DNA from: Trileptium ribeirensis
Taxonomy: Eukaryota > Nematoda > Enoplea > Enoplida > Thoracostomopsidae
Assembly (NCBI GenBank): GCA_030248225.1
Contig: JASANE010012050.1
Location: 42,874-106,873 of the forward strand
Direction of reading: 5' to 3'
Length of the DNA stretch: 64,000 nt
The position numbers and the translations under genes were made by a program. Position 1 is the first letter of the stretch. Every line of letters starts with the position of its first letter. Under the pieces are notes generated by a model. It was not told where the DNA came from. It worked only from the letters and a program-made list of their open reading frames with translations, and made no database searches. This document shows positions 46,275 to 57,740 of the stretch, one piece after another.

Positions 46275-48182
46275 GGTAAATTTGCAACGCGCAGTATAGA
46301 CAATACCTGCATAAGCATTATAATAACGGTCAATTTGCAACACGCTGTACAGACAATAGCTGCATTAGCATTATACTAACGGTAAATTTGCAACACGCTG
46401 TACAGACAATAGCTGCATTTACATTATAATAACGGTCAATTTGCAACACGCTGTACAGACAATAGCTGCATTAGTATTATAATAACGGTCAATTTGCAAC
46501 ACGCTGTACAGACAATAGCTGCATTAGCATTATAATAACGGTCAATTTGCAACACGCTGTACAGACAATAGCTGCATTAGCATTATAATAACGGTCAATT
46601 TGCAACACGCTGTACAGACAATAGCTGCATTAGCATTATAATAACGGTCAATTTGCAACACGCTGTACAGACAATAGCTGCATTAGCATTATAATAACGG
46701 TCAATTTGCAACACGCTGTACAGACAATAGCTGCATTAGCATTATACTAACGGTAAATTTGCAACACGCTGTACAGACAATAGCTGCATTAGCATTATAA
46801 TAACGGTCAATTTGCAACACGCTGTACAGACAATAGCTGCATTAGCATTATAATAACGGTCGATTTGCAACACGCTGTACAGACAATAGCTGCATTAGTA
46901 TTATAATAACGGTCAATTTGCAACACGCTGTACAGACAATAGCTGCATTAGTATTATAATAACGGTCAATTTGCAACACGCTGTACAGACAATAGCTGCA
47001 TTAGCATTATAATAACGGCCAATTTGCAACACGCTGTACAGACAATAGCTGCATTAGCATTATAATAACGGTCAATTTGCAACACGCTGTACAGACAATA
47101 GCTGCATTAGCATTATAATAACGGTCAATTTGCAACACGCTGTACAGACAATAGCTGCATTAGCATTATAATAACGGTCAATTTGCAACACGCTGTACAG
47201 ACAATAGCTGCATTAGCATTATACTAACGGTAAATTTGCAACACGCTGTACAGACAATAGCTGCATTAGCATTATAATAACGGTCGATTTGCAACACGCT
47301 GTACAGACAATAGCTGCATTAGCATTATAATAACGGTCAATTTGCAACACGCTGTACGGACAATAGCTGCATTAGCATTATAATAACGGTCAATTTGCAA
47401 CACGCTGTACAGACAATAGCTGCATTAGTATTATAATAACGGTCGATTTGCAACACGCTGTACAGACAATAGCTGCAGTAGCATTATAATAACGGTCAAT
47501 TTGCAACACGCTGTACAGACAATAGCTGCACTAGCATTATAATAATGGTAAATTTGCAACACGCTGCACAGACAATAGCTGCATTAGCATTATAATAACG
47601 GTCAATTTGCAACACGCTGTACAGACAATAGCTGCATTTACATTATAATAACGGTCAATTTTCAACACGCTGTACAGACAATAGCTGCATTAGCATTATA
47701 ATAACGGTCAATTTGCAACACGCTGTACAGACAATAGCTGCACTAGCATTATAATAATGGTAAATTTGCAACACGCTGTACAGACAATAGCTGCATTAGC
47801 ATTATAATAACGGTCAATTTGCAACACGCTGTACAGACAATAGCTGCACTAGCATTATAATAATGGTAAATTTGCAACACGCTGCACAGACAATACCTGC
47901 ATTAGCATTATAATAACGGTCAATTTGCAACACGCTGTACAGACAATAGCTGCATTTACATTATAATAACGGTCAATTTGCAACACGCTGTACAGACAAT
48001 AGCTGCATTAGCATTATAATAACGGTCAATTTGCAACGCGCAGTACAGTCAATAGCTGCATTAGCATTATACTAACGATCAATTTGCAACAAGCTGTACA
48101 GACAATAGCTGCATTAGCATTATAATAACGGTCAATTTGCAACGCGCAGTACTGGCAATATCTGCATTAGCATTATAATAAA
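46275..48182 (+). repeat. 53-bp satellite/minisatellite array, about 36 units
   Basis: Head-to-tail units with a strict 53-bp period (starts at 46275, 46328, 46381, 46434 and onward). The unit contains GGTCAATTTGCAACACGCTG, TACAGACAATAGCTGCATT and AGCATTATAATAAC. Internal units are almost identical. The first unit and those near the end carry variants such as GCGCAGTA, consistent with older, less homogenised edges. A variant block recurs with an offset of 318 bp (six units) at 47528 and 47846, indicating higher-order amplification. A 53-bp period is not a multiple of three and the array is non-coding. Confidence 0.98.
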
Positions 48183-48614
48183 TTTCGTATTTTGATCTTT
48201 GATAAACTAGCGCTTCCAATTCTATGAGCAAGTACACTCTAAAGGTCGAGGTTCTCGCCGCACAACTGTTACGAGAATAATAAACACCAGAGCAACAACG
48301 TAATTTTTGTGTGAACTGTGGTTTACTGTCATTTATCGAAGCATCCATGGACAGCAAAGTGTATAGTGCAGTCAGCAACAACAAGTTTTGCCAAATATGC
48401 GCAGCTAAACACATATCATACAAGTCAGTGTGACTGTACCATTTGATTTTTTTAGGCTTATGTGCTGCGTAGCTGAAAATACACATATTAATTTAGCGTT
48501 TCGGAATCGACGCCGTGGAAATCTTGTCATGCTTTGCTCGCGAACAAACGGCTAAATACTATTGATAAAATTGAGCAACAAAACCTAGTGTTCCTGGCTA
48601 CGCCAAAGATATGC
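48183..48614. other. Unannotated stretch after the satellite
   Basis: The 135-codon minus frame (48079-48486) begins here but runs into satellite units and is not considered a gene. Confidence 0.5.
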
Positions 48615-48800
48615 ATCGCAACACATCTCTGGGGTAGAGGCCGCCTAGAGAGAGGGGAGGTCCTTGAGAAGGTGCTGAAAAAGGCTGTCGACCTCTACGC
48701 CCCCTCCGAGAACACAATATTACCCCAGTTTTGGGAAAATGTTTGATGATATTTCTAGAATTTTTCGCACACGACGGGGTAAGGGTCCCTCAGGGACATT
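48615..48800 (+). repeat. GC-rich dispersed repeat copy
   Basis: GGGGTAGAGGCCGCC, then GGTGCTGAAAAAGGCTGTCG and ACGCCCCCTCC, aligning with GGTAGAGGCC and GTGTTGAAAAATGTGGACGA of the 40230 copy. The T-rich part follows and is diverged. Confidence 0.6.
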
Positions 48801-48873
48801 TTGAGACGTAAGGTCACAATATATTTCGGAAAACTATTTAGGACGGAAGTTACAGGCAGCCTAGCGTTATATA

Positions 48874-49015
48874 TGACATGTATTATATAATACACTTCCA
48901 CACGACATGTGGTACGTAACTCTGTTACATACGACATGTTGTAAAAAACACGGTTACATACATACATACATGTCGCATGTAACTGTGACATACGACATGT
49001 TGTATGTAACAAAAA
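48874..49015. repeat. Cluster of palindromes based on ACATACGACATGTTGTATGT
   Basis: At least four near-palindromic words occur within 140 bp: CACGACATGTGG, TTACATACGACATGTTGTA, TTACATACATACATACATGT/CGCATGTAAC, and CATACGACATGTTGTATG. The last sits inside a near-perfect 26-bp palindrome bounded by GTTACA and TGTAAC. No frame, and no match to a known RNA. Confidence 0.75.
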
Positions 49016-49076
49016 TTTTCGAGTAGATGGGCGCATTATTCTGTGAATCAGTAATTACCAGAAGAGTACCGACAAG

Positions 49077-49393
49077 CATTAGCGGATCCAGAAGGAAGAA
49101 GGAGGGGGCTTGAGCCCCCGTAAGACCTAAGTCAGGTCGTCAGAAATTTGTAAAAAAAACTAAATACGAACAGTGAAAAAAAATTTGTTGATCAAAGATG
49201 GGCTGAAGTTCATAGGAAACGTAGGTCCGTTGGCTATTGGGGGATAGATATTCTCGGTGGGATTTTTGTCAAGTAGTGATAAATTTTTCGTTTTCCTCAT
49301 ATTGTTTTCCAATGTCACTCCAATAAAATCTGGGGCGCTTCCGGCGCGCAAGCGTAATGAACTCATCTCCATCAAAAATTCCTGGATCCGCCG
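49077..49393. mobile_element. hAT-like short element, GGCGGATCCAG family, copy 2 (reversed)
   Basis: The left end CATTAGCGGATCCAGAAGG and the inverted right end GGCGGATCCAGGAATTTTT match, in reverse order, the two ends of 15739-15937. The inner words GGGGGCTTGAGCCCCC and CTGACTTAGGTCTTAC (minus strand) are also shared. The flanks CCGACAAG and CCGGCAAG may be a one-mismatch target duplication, but the boundary is ambiguous by a few bases. The opposed frames at 49160-49478 are not genes. Confidence 0.68.
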
Positions 49394-49871
49394 GCAAGGC
49401 ACTTTTCACGCCATTTTTACTTGTAACTATTCAGGACGGACCGCTTTAGAAAATTGTTACAACTACGTCTGGGTATAAAACTGGAGGTGTGTATCCGGAT
49501 ACGGATGAATAGGCAACGAAGTGCTCTTTATATAGATTGTATTTATTACAAGCACAATGAAGCTGATAATATATATATCCGCAACGCTATATATTAGGCA
49601 TCGAAATGAAATATTTTTATAAATCAACTTGTTTATATTTACAAGTGCAACATAGTTTCAAACCATAAAAGAAAAATGATGTTTCACAATCACATGAAAA
49701 TCTGTGTTTCGCAAATTCATGAACATTCAGAGTTTTGCCACACATAAAAAATGGAAAGCAATAGAACCACGCCCAGAACATATAGACTGTTGTTGTCGCT
49801 ATATCTATGTCGGTCATCATGTCACTTGTTTTGTATAAATGAGAGTTTTGACGAAGTCCATGTATACATTA
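49394..49871. other. Unannotated stretch
   Basis: Only a 67-codon minus frame (49617-49820) without motif. Nothing else was seen. Confidence 0.4.
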
Positions 49872-50245
49872 TGCGCAAATGAAATTAATCTGCGTCCATC
49901 AACCATCCTACTTTGTCATATCCGGTAGCGAATCACAAACCATTGTTACGAAACAAACGCGCAAATTTCATCGGTTTTTGGATAACAAAAATTGGCAAAA
50001 TCGGAAACAAGTGCCAAAAATTACACATTGTGTTCAAACAGAATTTTCGCGATTTTGAATTTGCAGTGAAAACTCTTATGTAATGCCTAGCAGCTTTAGA
50101 TTTGTATTAGTCTCTGTTCGCAAACAAATTTAACATAATACTGACGTGTCAAATTAACCGTTCCTGTGGTTTAGGTCACAGTATTCACGAACAAAGACAA
50201 CGAATCCAAATCCAGTAGATTTTCATACTCAAATAATTCGGTAAT
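49872..50245 (+). repeat. Dispersed repeat, about 370 bp, copy 2
   Basis: Partner of 40880-41230: CTGCGTCCATCAACCATCC, TTCGCAAACAAATTTAACAT and CGAATCCAAATCC occur in the same order. Diverged by substitutions and small indels. Confidence 0.6.
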
Positions 50246-50934
50246 TTTCGTTGAATTTTCGCGAACACAAATTTGCCGGATTACTATCGCAGAGCTGTGT
50301 GTTCGAAAACAGTTTTACGCCGGATTACGGTTCACAAAAAAGGTTCAGTAACAGATTTTTAATCGAACTAGCAAAATAACGATCGTTGATTGTTAAGTTT
50401 ACTATTGTTTTAGTAGTATTTGGATCTGTGTGGCAGATAGAATGGAAATAAAATATATCGTTATGATTTCTTAAAACCGACACCGTAGGGTTAAGATTCA
50501 TAAACATTTATAGCCAGTTTTAAAAAAGATATTTCTTACGGACCCATAATCTAGCATTGTTGGGTTTGAAGAGCTTCAGTTCCACTGTAATTGCGAACAA
50601 AATTTTTTGGCCTAAGGCTTGGTCTGTGTTGCATTAACGATTACCTAAATAGAGACAATGCGTTTCCAAGAAATAAAAATGCTCATTATGTTATGTTTTC
50701 AATGGTTAGTTGTTGTAGTTTTGCAAAGAGGTTTATAACTATTGTATTGTAATAATTGGAACAGCGAAGCTTATTCCTTTCTAGTCCCTGTGCAATAAAG
50801 TTATACATTTCATTATGGAGAGCAGTGGAAAAGTGTTTTTAGTGACGCAGTGACATAAATTTTCTTAAATAGAAAATACCGGACATATTTTTTCTAACTG
50901 ATATTTGTGCTCTAAATGCATAAAGCATATGAGT
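50246..50934. other. Unannotated stretch
   Basis: AT-rich with no recognisable feature. Confidence 0.4.
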
Positions 50935-51200
50935 CCAAGATCTGTCTGCCTAGGGAAGAGATAGATGGTTCCGGCGGATTGGGGGACAGGGGTAGACCAT
51001 TGGAGTAGAATCGAAATTTTTAGTGACTCATAATAATTACCGCTGAAAGTGTTGGTCTAAAATGGGTAAAATTTTGCTAGCATTCCGCCGAAGAAGCGAG
51101 GTTTTTTTGGTGAGATATAGGTTGGGAGGCCTGAGTGGAGATAAACATGACTTAGGACGGTCTAACCCTTAGAAAGTTTAACTCTACCTCTCCACAACCC
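50935..51200 (+). repeat. GC-rich dispersed repeat, degraded copy
   Basis: GATAGATGGTTCCGGCGG and the following G-runs (GGGGGACAGGGGTAGACC) match the leads of the 2125 and 38300 copies. The T-rich centre is short, and GGAGGCCTGAGTGGA near 51126-51142 recalls the CCTCAGTGG word of the 40230 copy. Confidence 0.45.
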
Positions 51201-52134
51201 CCATTAAGCGCACCTACAGTACAGAGTTACAGCTTGTTAGAACAACAATATTACATGATCATAGAAAGAATCATATGAAGTTAATATTTTAAGATACTAC
51301 CAGGAACGAATGTAGAAATTCCCGGGTTCCAAAATGTTCACTCAAATTATATATACTTAGTTTGGTAATAGCTATAAGACATGTTATGCCATGTGTGCAA
51401 CAGCACAGTATCTGAAGAAGATTAGAATCACATGGAAGATTTTCACTAGAAAGACAATATTTAAGTTAGTAAGGCCTTGATAACAGGAGATGTGGGGCTG
51501 AGATGAAAAATATACTTGCTATTACATAAAAATAACTACTTTTAATGAAATAGCTACAATATAAATATGTAGGTTTTGATATATTTTTAAAAGTTTACAT
51601 CATATACTTATTAAGCCCTGAATTAATTTGTCATTTCGAGGACAAGTGAACAATTATTGGTGGCCGGGAAGTATCAAACCCGAAACGTTCGGGTGAAAGT
51701 CATGTTCACTATACATTAAACTGTGTCGGCGCGATTTCTCGAATCTTTAAGGCTAATCATAAAACTAGCAATGAACAATGTACGTGCGATCGACCAGTAC
51801 TCGGCGATTTTTGTGTAGTATAACGCTTTGAAACGTAATTAGCTGTGGTTGAACAATTGCAGGCGTTACAGCATTAAAATTCTCAAAATCTCATATCCAA
51901 ATATTTGTGAAAGCTATGAAGTTTGAGTTGCAATATTCCTCAAAAATTTTTGTAAAAGAGTACAGGTAGTGCTTGCTCTTCTCAATGAACAACACAAAAG
52001 ATAACAAGAAATGACAATTTGAAACAGGTTTATTTACCGTAGGATAATACGATTTGGCAGCACTAAACAGCTAATCTTAGGTTTATTTATTGATATGCAA
52101 TTTTTAATTATTATTCACCCTTTTAATATTTCAG
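51201..52134. other. Putative intron end / upstream region of the exon at 52135
   Basis: No exon recognised. It ends with the acceptor described at 52112-52134, so at least its 3' part is probably intronic. Confidence 0.45.
52112..52134 (+). other. Splice acceptor of the terminal exon
   Basis: A pyrimidine-rich run with CACCCTTTTAATATTTCAG ends at 52134. It interrupts the open frame after 13 codons of AT-rich, hydrophobic sequence (MQFLIIIHPFNIS) that looks intronic, making splicing into codon 14 more plausible than initiation at 52095. The implied intron is phase 1, with CC as the first exon bases. Confidence 0.65.
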
Positions 52135-53813
52135 CCTTCGAAGATATAGAACAACGACGCATTTATTCTCGAGCTTCGTTAAACAAGTCATCGCTCAAAC
52201 TAGATCTTACGCCAATATACTCATCGTCAACTTCGCTTTTGGTATCTAGTCAAAGTGCACGCACATCATCCGAAACACTGTGCCAAGTAGACGCAGATAC
52301 CAGCCGTGGTAGTAGTACATTGCCAGGAAGGCGCCTGTCGTTATTTCGATTTAAATCTGGTAGCCGACGACAACGAAATGGAAGCTTGAGATTTAGCGTA
52401 CCAGGCTGGAGTAGTAATAACTTAAAAAACAACTATGACCCGTCGGTAATTATCGCGGGTGGCTACCGATATCCGTCTACAAGCGTTATAACATCCGCTG
52501 ATCACCGACGATTATTGTTAGCTTCAGATCCTATTCGCAAGCATGTGGGGAAGCGAGCCGAAAACAAAGAGTCGGCAAGTCCAATTTCTCGATTTTCAGA
52601 TCGCTTCAAAAATCCTGAATCGCCCATACTGGCGCTTCGAAGCGGTGCTAGTGACCTTCCGAACGACGAAAATTTAACAACATTTGATCGATTTTTAGAT
52701 CGTCAATCGCGATGGAATTGTCAGAACGCTCTAAAAACCATGAGTGCACCTGTTGAAACAATGTCTGTTTGCAGTAGTTTTGATGTGTTTGATGATAGTT
52801 GGAGCATATTTGGGTCGCAGTTTAATATAGCGACTACCGATGATATGGGTGGTGAAGGTATAACGGCTAAACCAATACGTTGTGAGAAATGTGGTCAAGA
52901 AATAACCGATCCAAAAATGAGAAACAGAATTTTTAAGATATGTTCAATATGTAAGGCGAACAAACGACAACAAGGCTTCGACACAATGTCAGTATCTAGC
53001 ACACTCGACGTATCAAGAGCAAACCTATGGCAGTCACCAAATTTAAATAATTTGAGTGGAAATCTCTCGCGGCAAACATTAAATTCACACGATAAAAGTC
53101 AAAATAGTAGTATATCGACTTCTAAACGGAACAATTTATGCTCCAGTGCTGTGGATATTGAAATCAGTAAGAACACGGATATACCACAAAATATACTTAA
53201 GTCATATCCCAGAACAGCAGCATCTTCAATGCTTACACTTTCTAACAACAGCTATATTAATTTGCCAACAACCATCGAGGAATTGGTGGACAATTGCAGT
53301 AATACAAGTACCTCTACAATAACGCCAGAAGAATCACGAAAATTTGTCGCTTCGCAGCCGAATGTCATCAATGATGATTGCCAAAAGAAACATAATAATA
53401 TGTATTTATCTGAGCAAAATAATTTCTCTTGCAATGATTACAAACCCGGTACTCGAACAGTAGAACACAACTACATACCTCAGCATACAAGCTCAAGAAA
53501 TATAAGCGTGGCGTCTTCAATGCATGCGGTTTCGTATAGCAAATCGGAAAAGACGATTAACAACAGCGACAAAGGCAAAAACAGAAGCACCGTTGACGAA
53601 ATAATATGGCAAAACCGCAAAGTAACATCACACGAAACCGGCTTCGAGAGCAATGCTCAACTCAACAAGCTGACCGACCATCAAATAACGGTGCCATTAT
53701 GTGACGACCACGCAAATCTAACCAATCATGTGAACAATGCTTCGGTTGGCTATAGCGGTCGACAATTATTGTCTTCATCACTTCAGCGCGGCAGGTATCT
53801 AGAGCAGTTTTAA
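52135..53813 (+). CDS. Terminal exon of an unrecognised Ser/Asn-rich protein with a zinc-ribbon-like CxxC pair
   Basis: An uninterrupted frame of about 558 codons to TAA (53811-53813), by far the longest in the window and with normal codon variety. The frame extends upstream to an ATG at 52095, but the stretch before 52135 looks intronic, so the N-terminus is probably encoded by exons not identified here. Numbering from that ATG: a basic/Ser patch at about 79-100 (RRLSLFRFKSGSRRQRNG), and a cysteine motif CEKC-x16-CSIC at 263-286 able to bind one zinc. That motif is flanked by two related segments, ETMSVCSSFDVFDDSW (221-236) and DTMSVSSTLDVSRANLW (about 296-312). The remainder is rich in Ser, Asn and Thr without predicted folds and looks disordered. 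No membrane segment or signal peptide is seen within the exon. No family is recognised; a scaffold or regulatory role would be speculation. Confidence 0.85.
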
Positions 53814-54059
53814 AATAACATATATATGAACCATATTATGCAACAGAAATGTAAATGTTATAGCAATCATAGCAGCGTATTTGCTTAGAAATTTCATCCC
53901 GGTAAAGGTAATATATTCTGGCATTCATTCTTTTATACTTTGCTTTCGAATTAACAATTAGAATTCAAGTTTTCTTATTTTCTACTGTAGTATAGGGCCA
54001 AACTGTTCGAGAAAGGTCAATTGCTACACCGACCTATTGCTTTCTATGTTAAGACAAAA
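53814..54059. other. Probable 3' untranslated region, first part
   Basis: Directly follows the stop codon. No canonical AATAAA occurs in these 246 bp, so the transcript end, if standard, lies further on (see 54446-54451). Confidence 0.4.
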
Positions 54060-54580
54060 TTAATGCCGAATTATCGCAGTAAAGCATTTTATGAGCAAAA
54101 GCTTCACAAGAGATATTCGCTCATAACGTTTATGCCGAATATTTAGCAATATCATGCTATTTTTAAGCATAACTATACTAAATATCTGTCGGTCCTTAAG
54201 ATTTCGTGTTTAGCATTTAAAGCACTAAATATTCGGTACTAAACTGCTTTAGCACAATATCATAACTAGTCGCCATAATTATGCTAAATGAGGAGCTAAC
54301 ATGTTTAACATAAATCAAGGTTAATATTTAAAAGAATTACGCTTAAAAAGTTGAAATTTAAGCATAATTTTGCTTAATATTGAGTAGATTTAGCTTTGTT
54401 TTTGCTGATATTTAGCATAAATATGCTTAAATGTTAGATAGTATTAATAAACCTTAATATTAAGCACCAAATTTTACTAAAATTTTGAAATACATATATT
54501 TGTGCTTATAATTAAGCATAACTACGCTAGATTTGTGCTAAACGTGAGGCTGTGCTAAATATGTTAAGCATAAGCATTCT
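54060..54580. repeat. Field of AGCATAA / TTTAGCA words and palindromes
   Basis: More than fifteen occurrences of AAGCATAA, TTATGCTT, TTTAGCA or TGCTAAAT lie within about 500 bp. Several are paired into palindromes such as TTTAGCATAAATATGCTTAA (near 54411-54430). Spacing is irregular. The position, just downstream of the only gene, makes a 3'UTR location possible. Confidence 0.7.
54446..54451 (+). other. Candidate polyadenylation signal AATAAA
   Basis: First canonical AATAAA noticed downstream of the stop at 53813, about 630 bp away and inside the AGCATAA-rich field. No downstream GT-rich element was clear, so support is weak. Confidence 0.3.
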
Positions 54581-57495
54581 CTGCGAATGTCTAAAAATAC
54601 ATAGTTTGTAAGCTGACAACTGTATCAAGTCAGTAAAATGAAGCGCTGGTATATAAACGTTAACTTCGATTTGAGATTTGAAAATTAATCTTAAGTGAGT
54701 TCTTATCAAGTGATATTTCAGATCGCAGGCCTTGCAAATTCAAAGATAAACTCTAACAATGTTCACACAAAGATTCAAAAATTACTTTAACAGCCAAGTG
54801 CGAGCATTCCTACTCAAACAAAAACTAATGAGTAATAAAAATTAGCCACTGCTCTGTGTTTAATATGCTTAATGTAGCTGTCCTTAAAAATCTTAAGGTG
54901 CTAACCACTGTATTTTCCCTGTTTCTTCGATTTTCTATCTGTCTCTATATTATAAACTAGTATTTGCGGCGTTTCATGGAGTAATTTTTAGCAAATTAAA
55001 ACTAAAATTGAACAAAATTTAATTAATGCAAATATTAGATCGCGTATAAATCCGTCTGAAATTACCTGATAGTGCGACTATACTATAACTGCGTTAGAAA
55101 GTGCTGTATCTATATGAGCTTACAACTAAGTGAATTACTCGATCGAAAACAAGTCCACACATAGTAATATCAATAGTCGGTTGGCTCTCTAAACATCGCA
55201 GTTTCCGTACTAATCCAATCAATAGTCGTTTTTCACATTAGTATGATGAAATATAGTTTCAACAAAATTGTTACCGTTGAGTGAGCCCACTGAGTAATTC
55301 CAAATATAAATTCGCCAAAAGTAACTATCTTTGGACATTGTTTGGTTCCTGAACTCAACAACAGACATTATTCTTTGTTTTTTTACATACAAATAAACGT
55401 GTCACTTTGGGTTCTTTTGCAGATTGTAAAACTTACAAAATAATCACACAAAAGCAAAAATCAATCAATCAAGTAAAATTAATTACTTCGATAGTATTCG
55501 GAATTTATATATTACTAGACTTACATTAACACCTAATTATGTACCGACATTTTGGGCACCCAATAGGTTAGTTTTTTAAAATTTTTTCAAGGTTGTTTAA
55601 ACGACATAGGTATCTTAATTCAAGCATTTCCCCCAATATTAACTGGTTAGAGAATTACCAAGCCAATATTGCACAGTTCTAACATAGGATACGAATAAGA
55701 TGCTTCACCATGACCACGACAACAAGGTCCTTAAACTCTAACTGGAAAATATGAGTTATAACGCTAACACAAACAAAAGGTATTTTACCAGTGTTCCAAT
55801 ACTATATTTGCAATTCGTTTTTACTACCCATACTTGCAATTCCGGCAGGGCGTTTCAACCAAAAATTTTTGCACTAAAGATGGCTAAATTATTAAAATTG
55901 TTTTGATTGATTTTGTACGGAAAATTGTTGGAAATTGCTTGAGGGGTTGTAAATTGTCCAACATAGCATAGCTACAATATAGATGTTATATATATACAAT
56001 TGTCGTCCAATACTCCATAAGAAATAATGATTATACAAAATTGTTTAGTATTTTAATAACTGAACCACTAAAATTTTAAAACGTTGGTTAACGCCCAAGA
56101 TTCGTTTTACTGAACTTGTGCAATCTACATTATTCGATTTTCTAGGGTGAATTAGGTATTTGCGTAAATGAGATTATAAGCAGTTGAAAAAAGCTGTAAT
56201 TTCATGTTAAGCTCATAAACATTTACGACAATAAAATCTTCATGAATGTATTTACAAAACATAATACTTTTCGAATGAAACTAAAGTTAACAACTTAGCT
56301 CATAACTTTGCAACTATTTTACATTATGTCCCCAGAATAAATAACCATATCGAAATTTTGTTTTCACTATTTTGACGTATTACCGGCAAGCTAGCTCAGC
56401 TGCCTAAGCCTCAAACGCTAACAATATAGTTGAGTACAAAAGCGTGGACCTGATTTGATTTAGGCTTTGCATGATTCGTAAAAATCGAATAATGGAATAG
56501 GCATCTCAAAGTGTCTTTTCCAATATACTTTTTCATCCTGAATCACAAATACAACATCTTAAAATGCTGCAGGCAACTTGTTCAAAGTGCTAAATATGTT
56601 TCATAGGATAAAACATTAGTCTATTCTCTAGAGCTCACCAGACTACTCTTTCAACGGAACCAAAAATCCTTTAATAGTTGGGACATGTACTAACGATAAT
56701 CTGTAAGTATATAAAACTGGCAGCATATTTTTCATCAATGTCTAATTTACGATATCACACATTTTGAGCCACTGCTTTCGCGGCAGCAATGTTTCCTAGG
56801 CTAGAATCACAGAACGTAAAACTTGCTATGGTCGAAGCTGTCAGTTCTGTTATATGAGGTGAAAATGTACGTAAAATTGCTTAACTTAGAAATAACCCTA
56901 ATTACGCCAGACTTTTCATTGCTAAGCCAGCGGAGAAATTTGGTTGCATCACTTCAGTTGCAATGTGTGTATAAGAGTAGATGCCCTTGTAAGCTCTCCA
57001 AATTGTTTATTTCAGGGATTTAACTGGGGCAGCAAACGGAAGAATGCATTCACAAACGCTCAAATCGAACCAACGAATAGGACACAAATTTTCGAATCTC
57101 TTTCAGCAGACGGCAATTTCAAAGCAATTTTTAAGAAAATTTAGCGATTTGAATTTATCCAGTGATTGCAATTAAATTAATAAACGGAATATTCTTATCG
57201 TTGTTAGGAGTAACTTACCTTTTATTAGACGCGGAAGTATAGGGTAGTGAATAATATATTACTGATAAAAGGTTTTTCTATAGTATTTTGGTTGTGTAAC
57301 GTTTAGAAGGCAAGTTTGGTATTCCTTTGAAGACTAAGCTGGATTTTTTTAAAATATGAATATTCATATATATACTTAAAGTCCACTGTTTATTTGTGAT
57401 AGAATAAATTTACAAATCACAATTCTGCAAAATTTAAGCTCAAGTCTGAGCTCACAAGTTTTCAATATATATTCCTATTTCCTGATTGCCTAAAG
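54581..57495. other. Long stretch without recognisable gene
   Basis: AT-rich. Short frames at 56823-57144 overlap in different phases and have no motif. No tandem or inverted structure was noticed. Confidence 0.45.
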
Positions 57496-57654
57496 CAGGG
57501 GCGTCGATTTCTCCTCAAATTTGTGGGAGATCAAACCAACCGTCAAATATCATATATGCTCCCGTGAGGAGGGAATTATTCCCATTGAGTAGTGGGACCA
57601 CGCTCGCTGGCGCGAAGCGCCGATACCCTCACCTGACAGATTGCCAGACCCCTG
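57496..57654. mobile_element. hAT-like terminal fragments, CAGGGGCGTCG start
   Basis: The left end CAGGGGCGTCGATTTC and the inverted right end CAGGGGTCTGGC resemble hAT termini. No matching 8-bp duplication is seen at these borders, so this is a degraded element or a chance pairing. The interior is GC-rich (GCTGGCGCGAAGCGCCG hairpin near 57606-57622) against an AT-rich background. Confidence 0.4.
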
Positions 57655-57667
57655 AAGCACTTCGCGA

Positions 57668-57727
57668 AAAGTTTGATCAAAATTTGAGCTTAAAATTAAA
57701 GAAAAAAGTTTGACGTGTGAAGGCACG
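57668..57727 (-). repeat. Half copy of the TTCACACG short element
   Basis: AGTTTGATCAAAATTTGAGC, then AAAGTTTGACGTGTGAA, corresponds to one arm of 41664-42007. Confidence 0.6.
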
Positions 57728-57740
57728 TCCATGCTTAAGC

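Noticed and set aside
46275..48182. CRISPR array
   Set aside because: The units are contiguous 53-bp repeats without unique spacers, and the genome is eukaryotic.
48079..48486. 135-codon minus-strand frame as a gene
   Set aside because: Its C-terminal part is 53-bp satellite sequence and the rest has no recognisable motif.
52095..52134. ATG at 52095 as the true start of the long protein
   Set aside because: The first 13 codons are AT-rich and hydrophobic and end exactly at a good splice acceptor, so they look like intron sequence that happens to be open.
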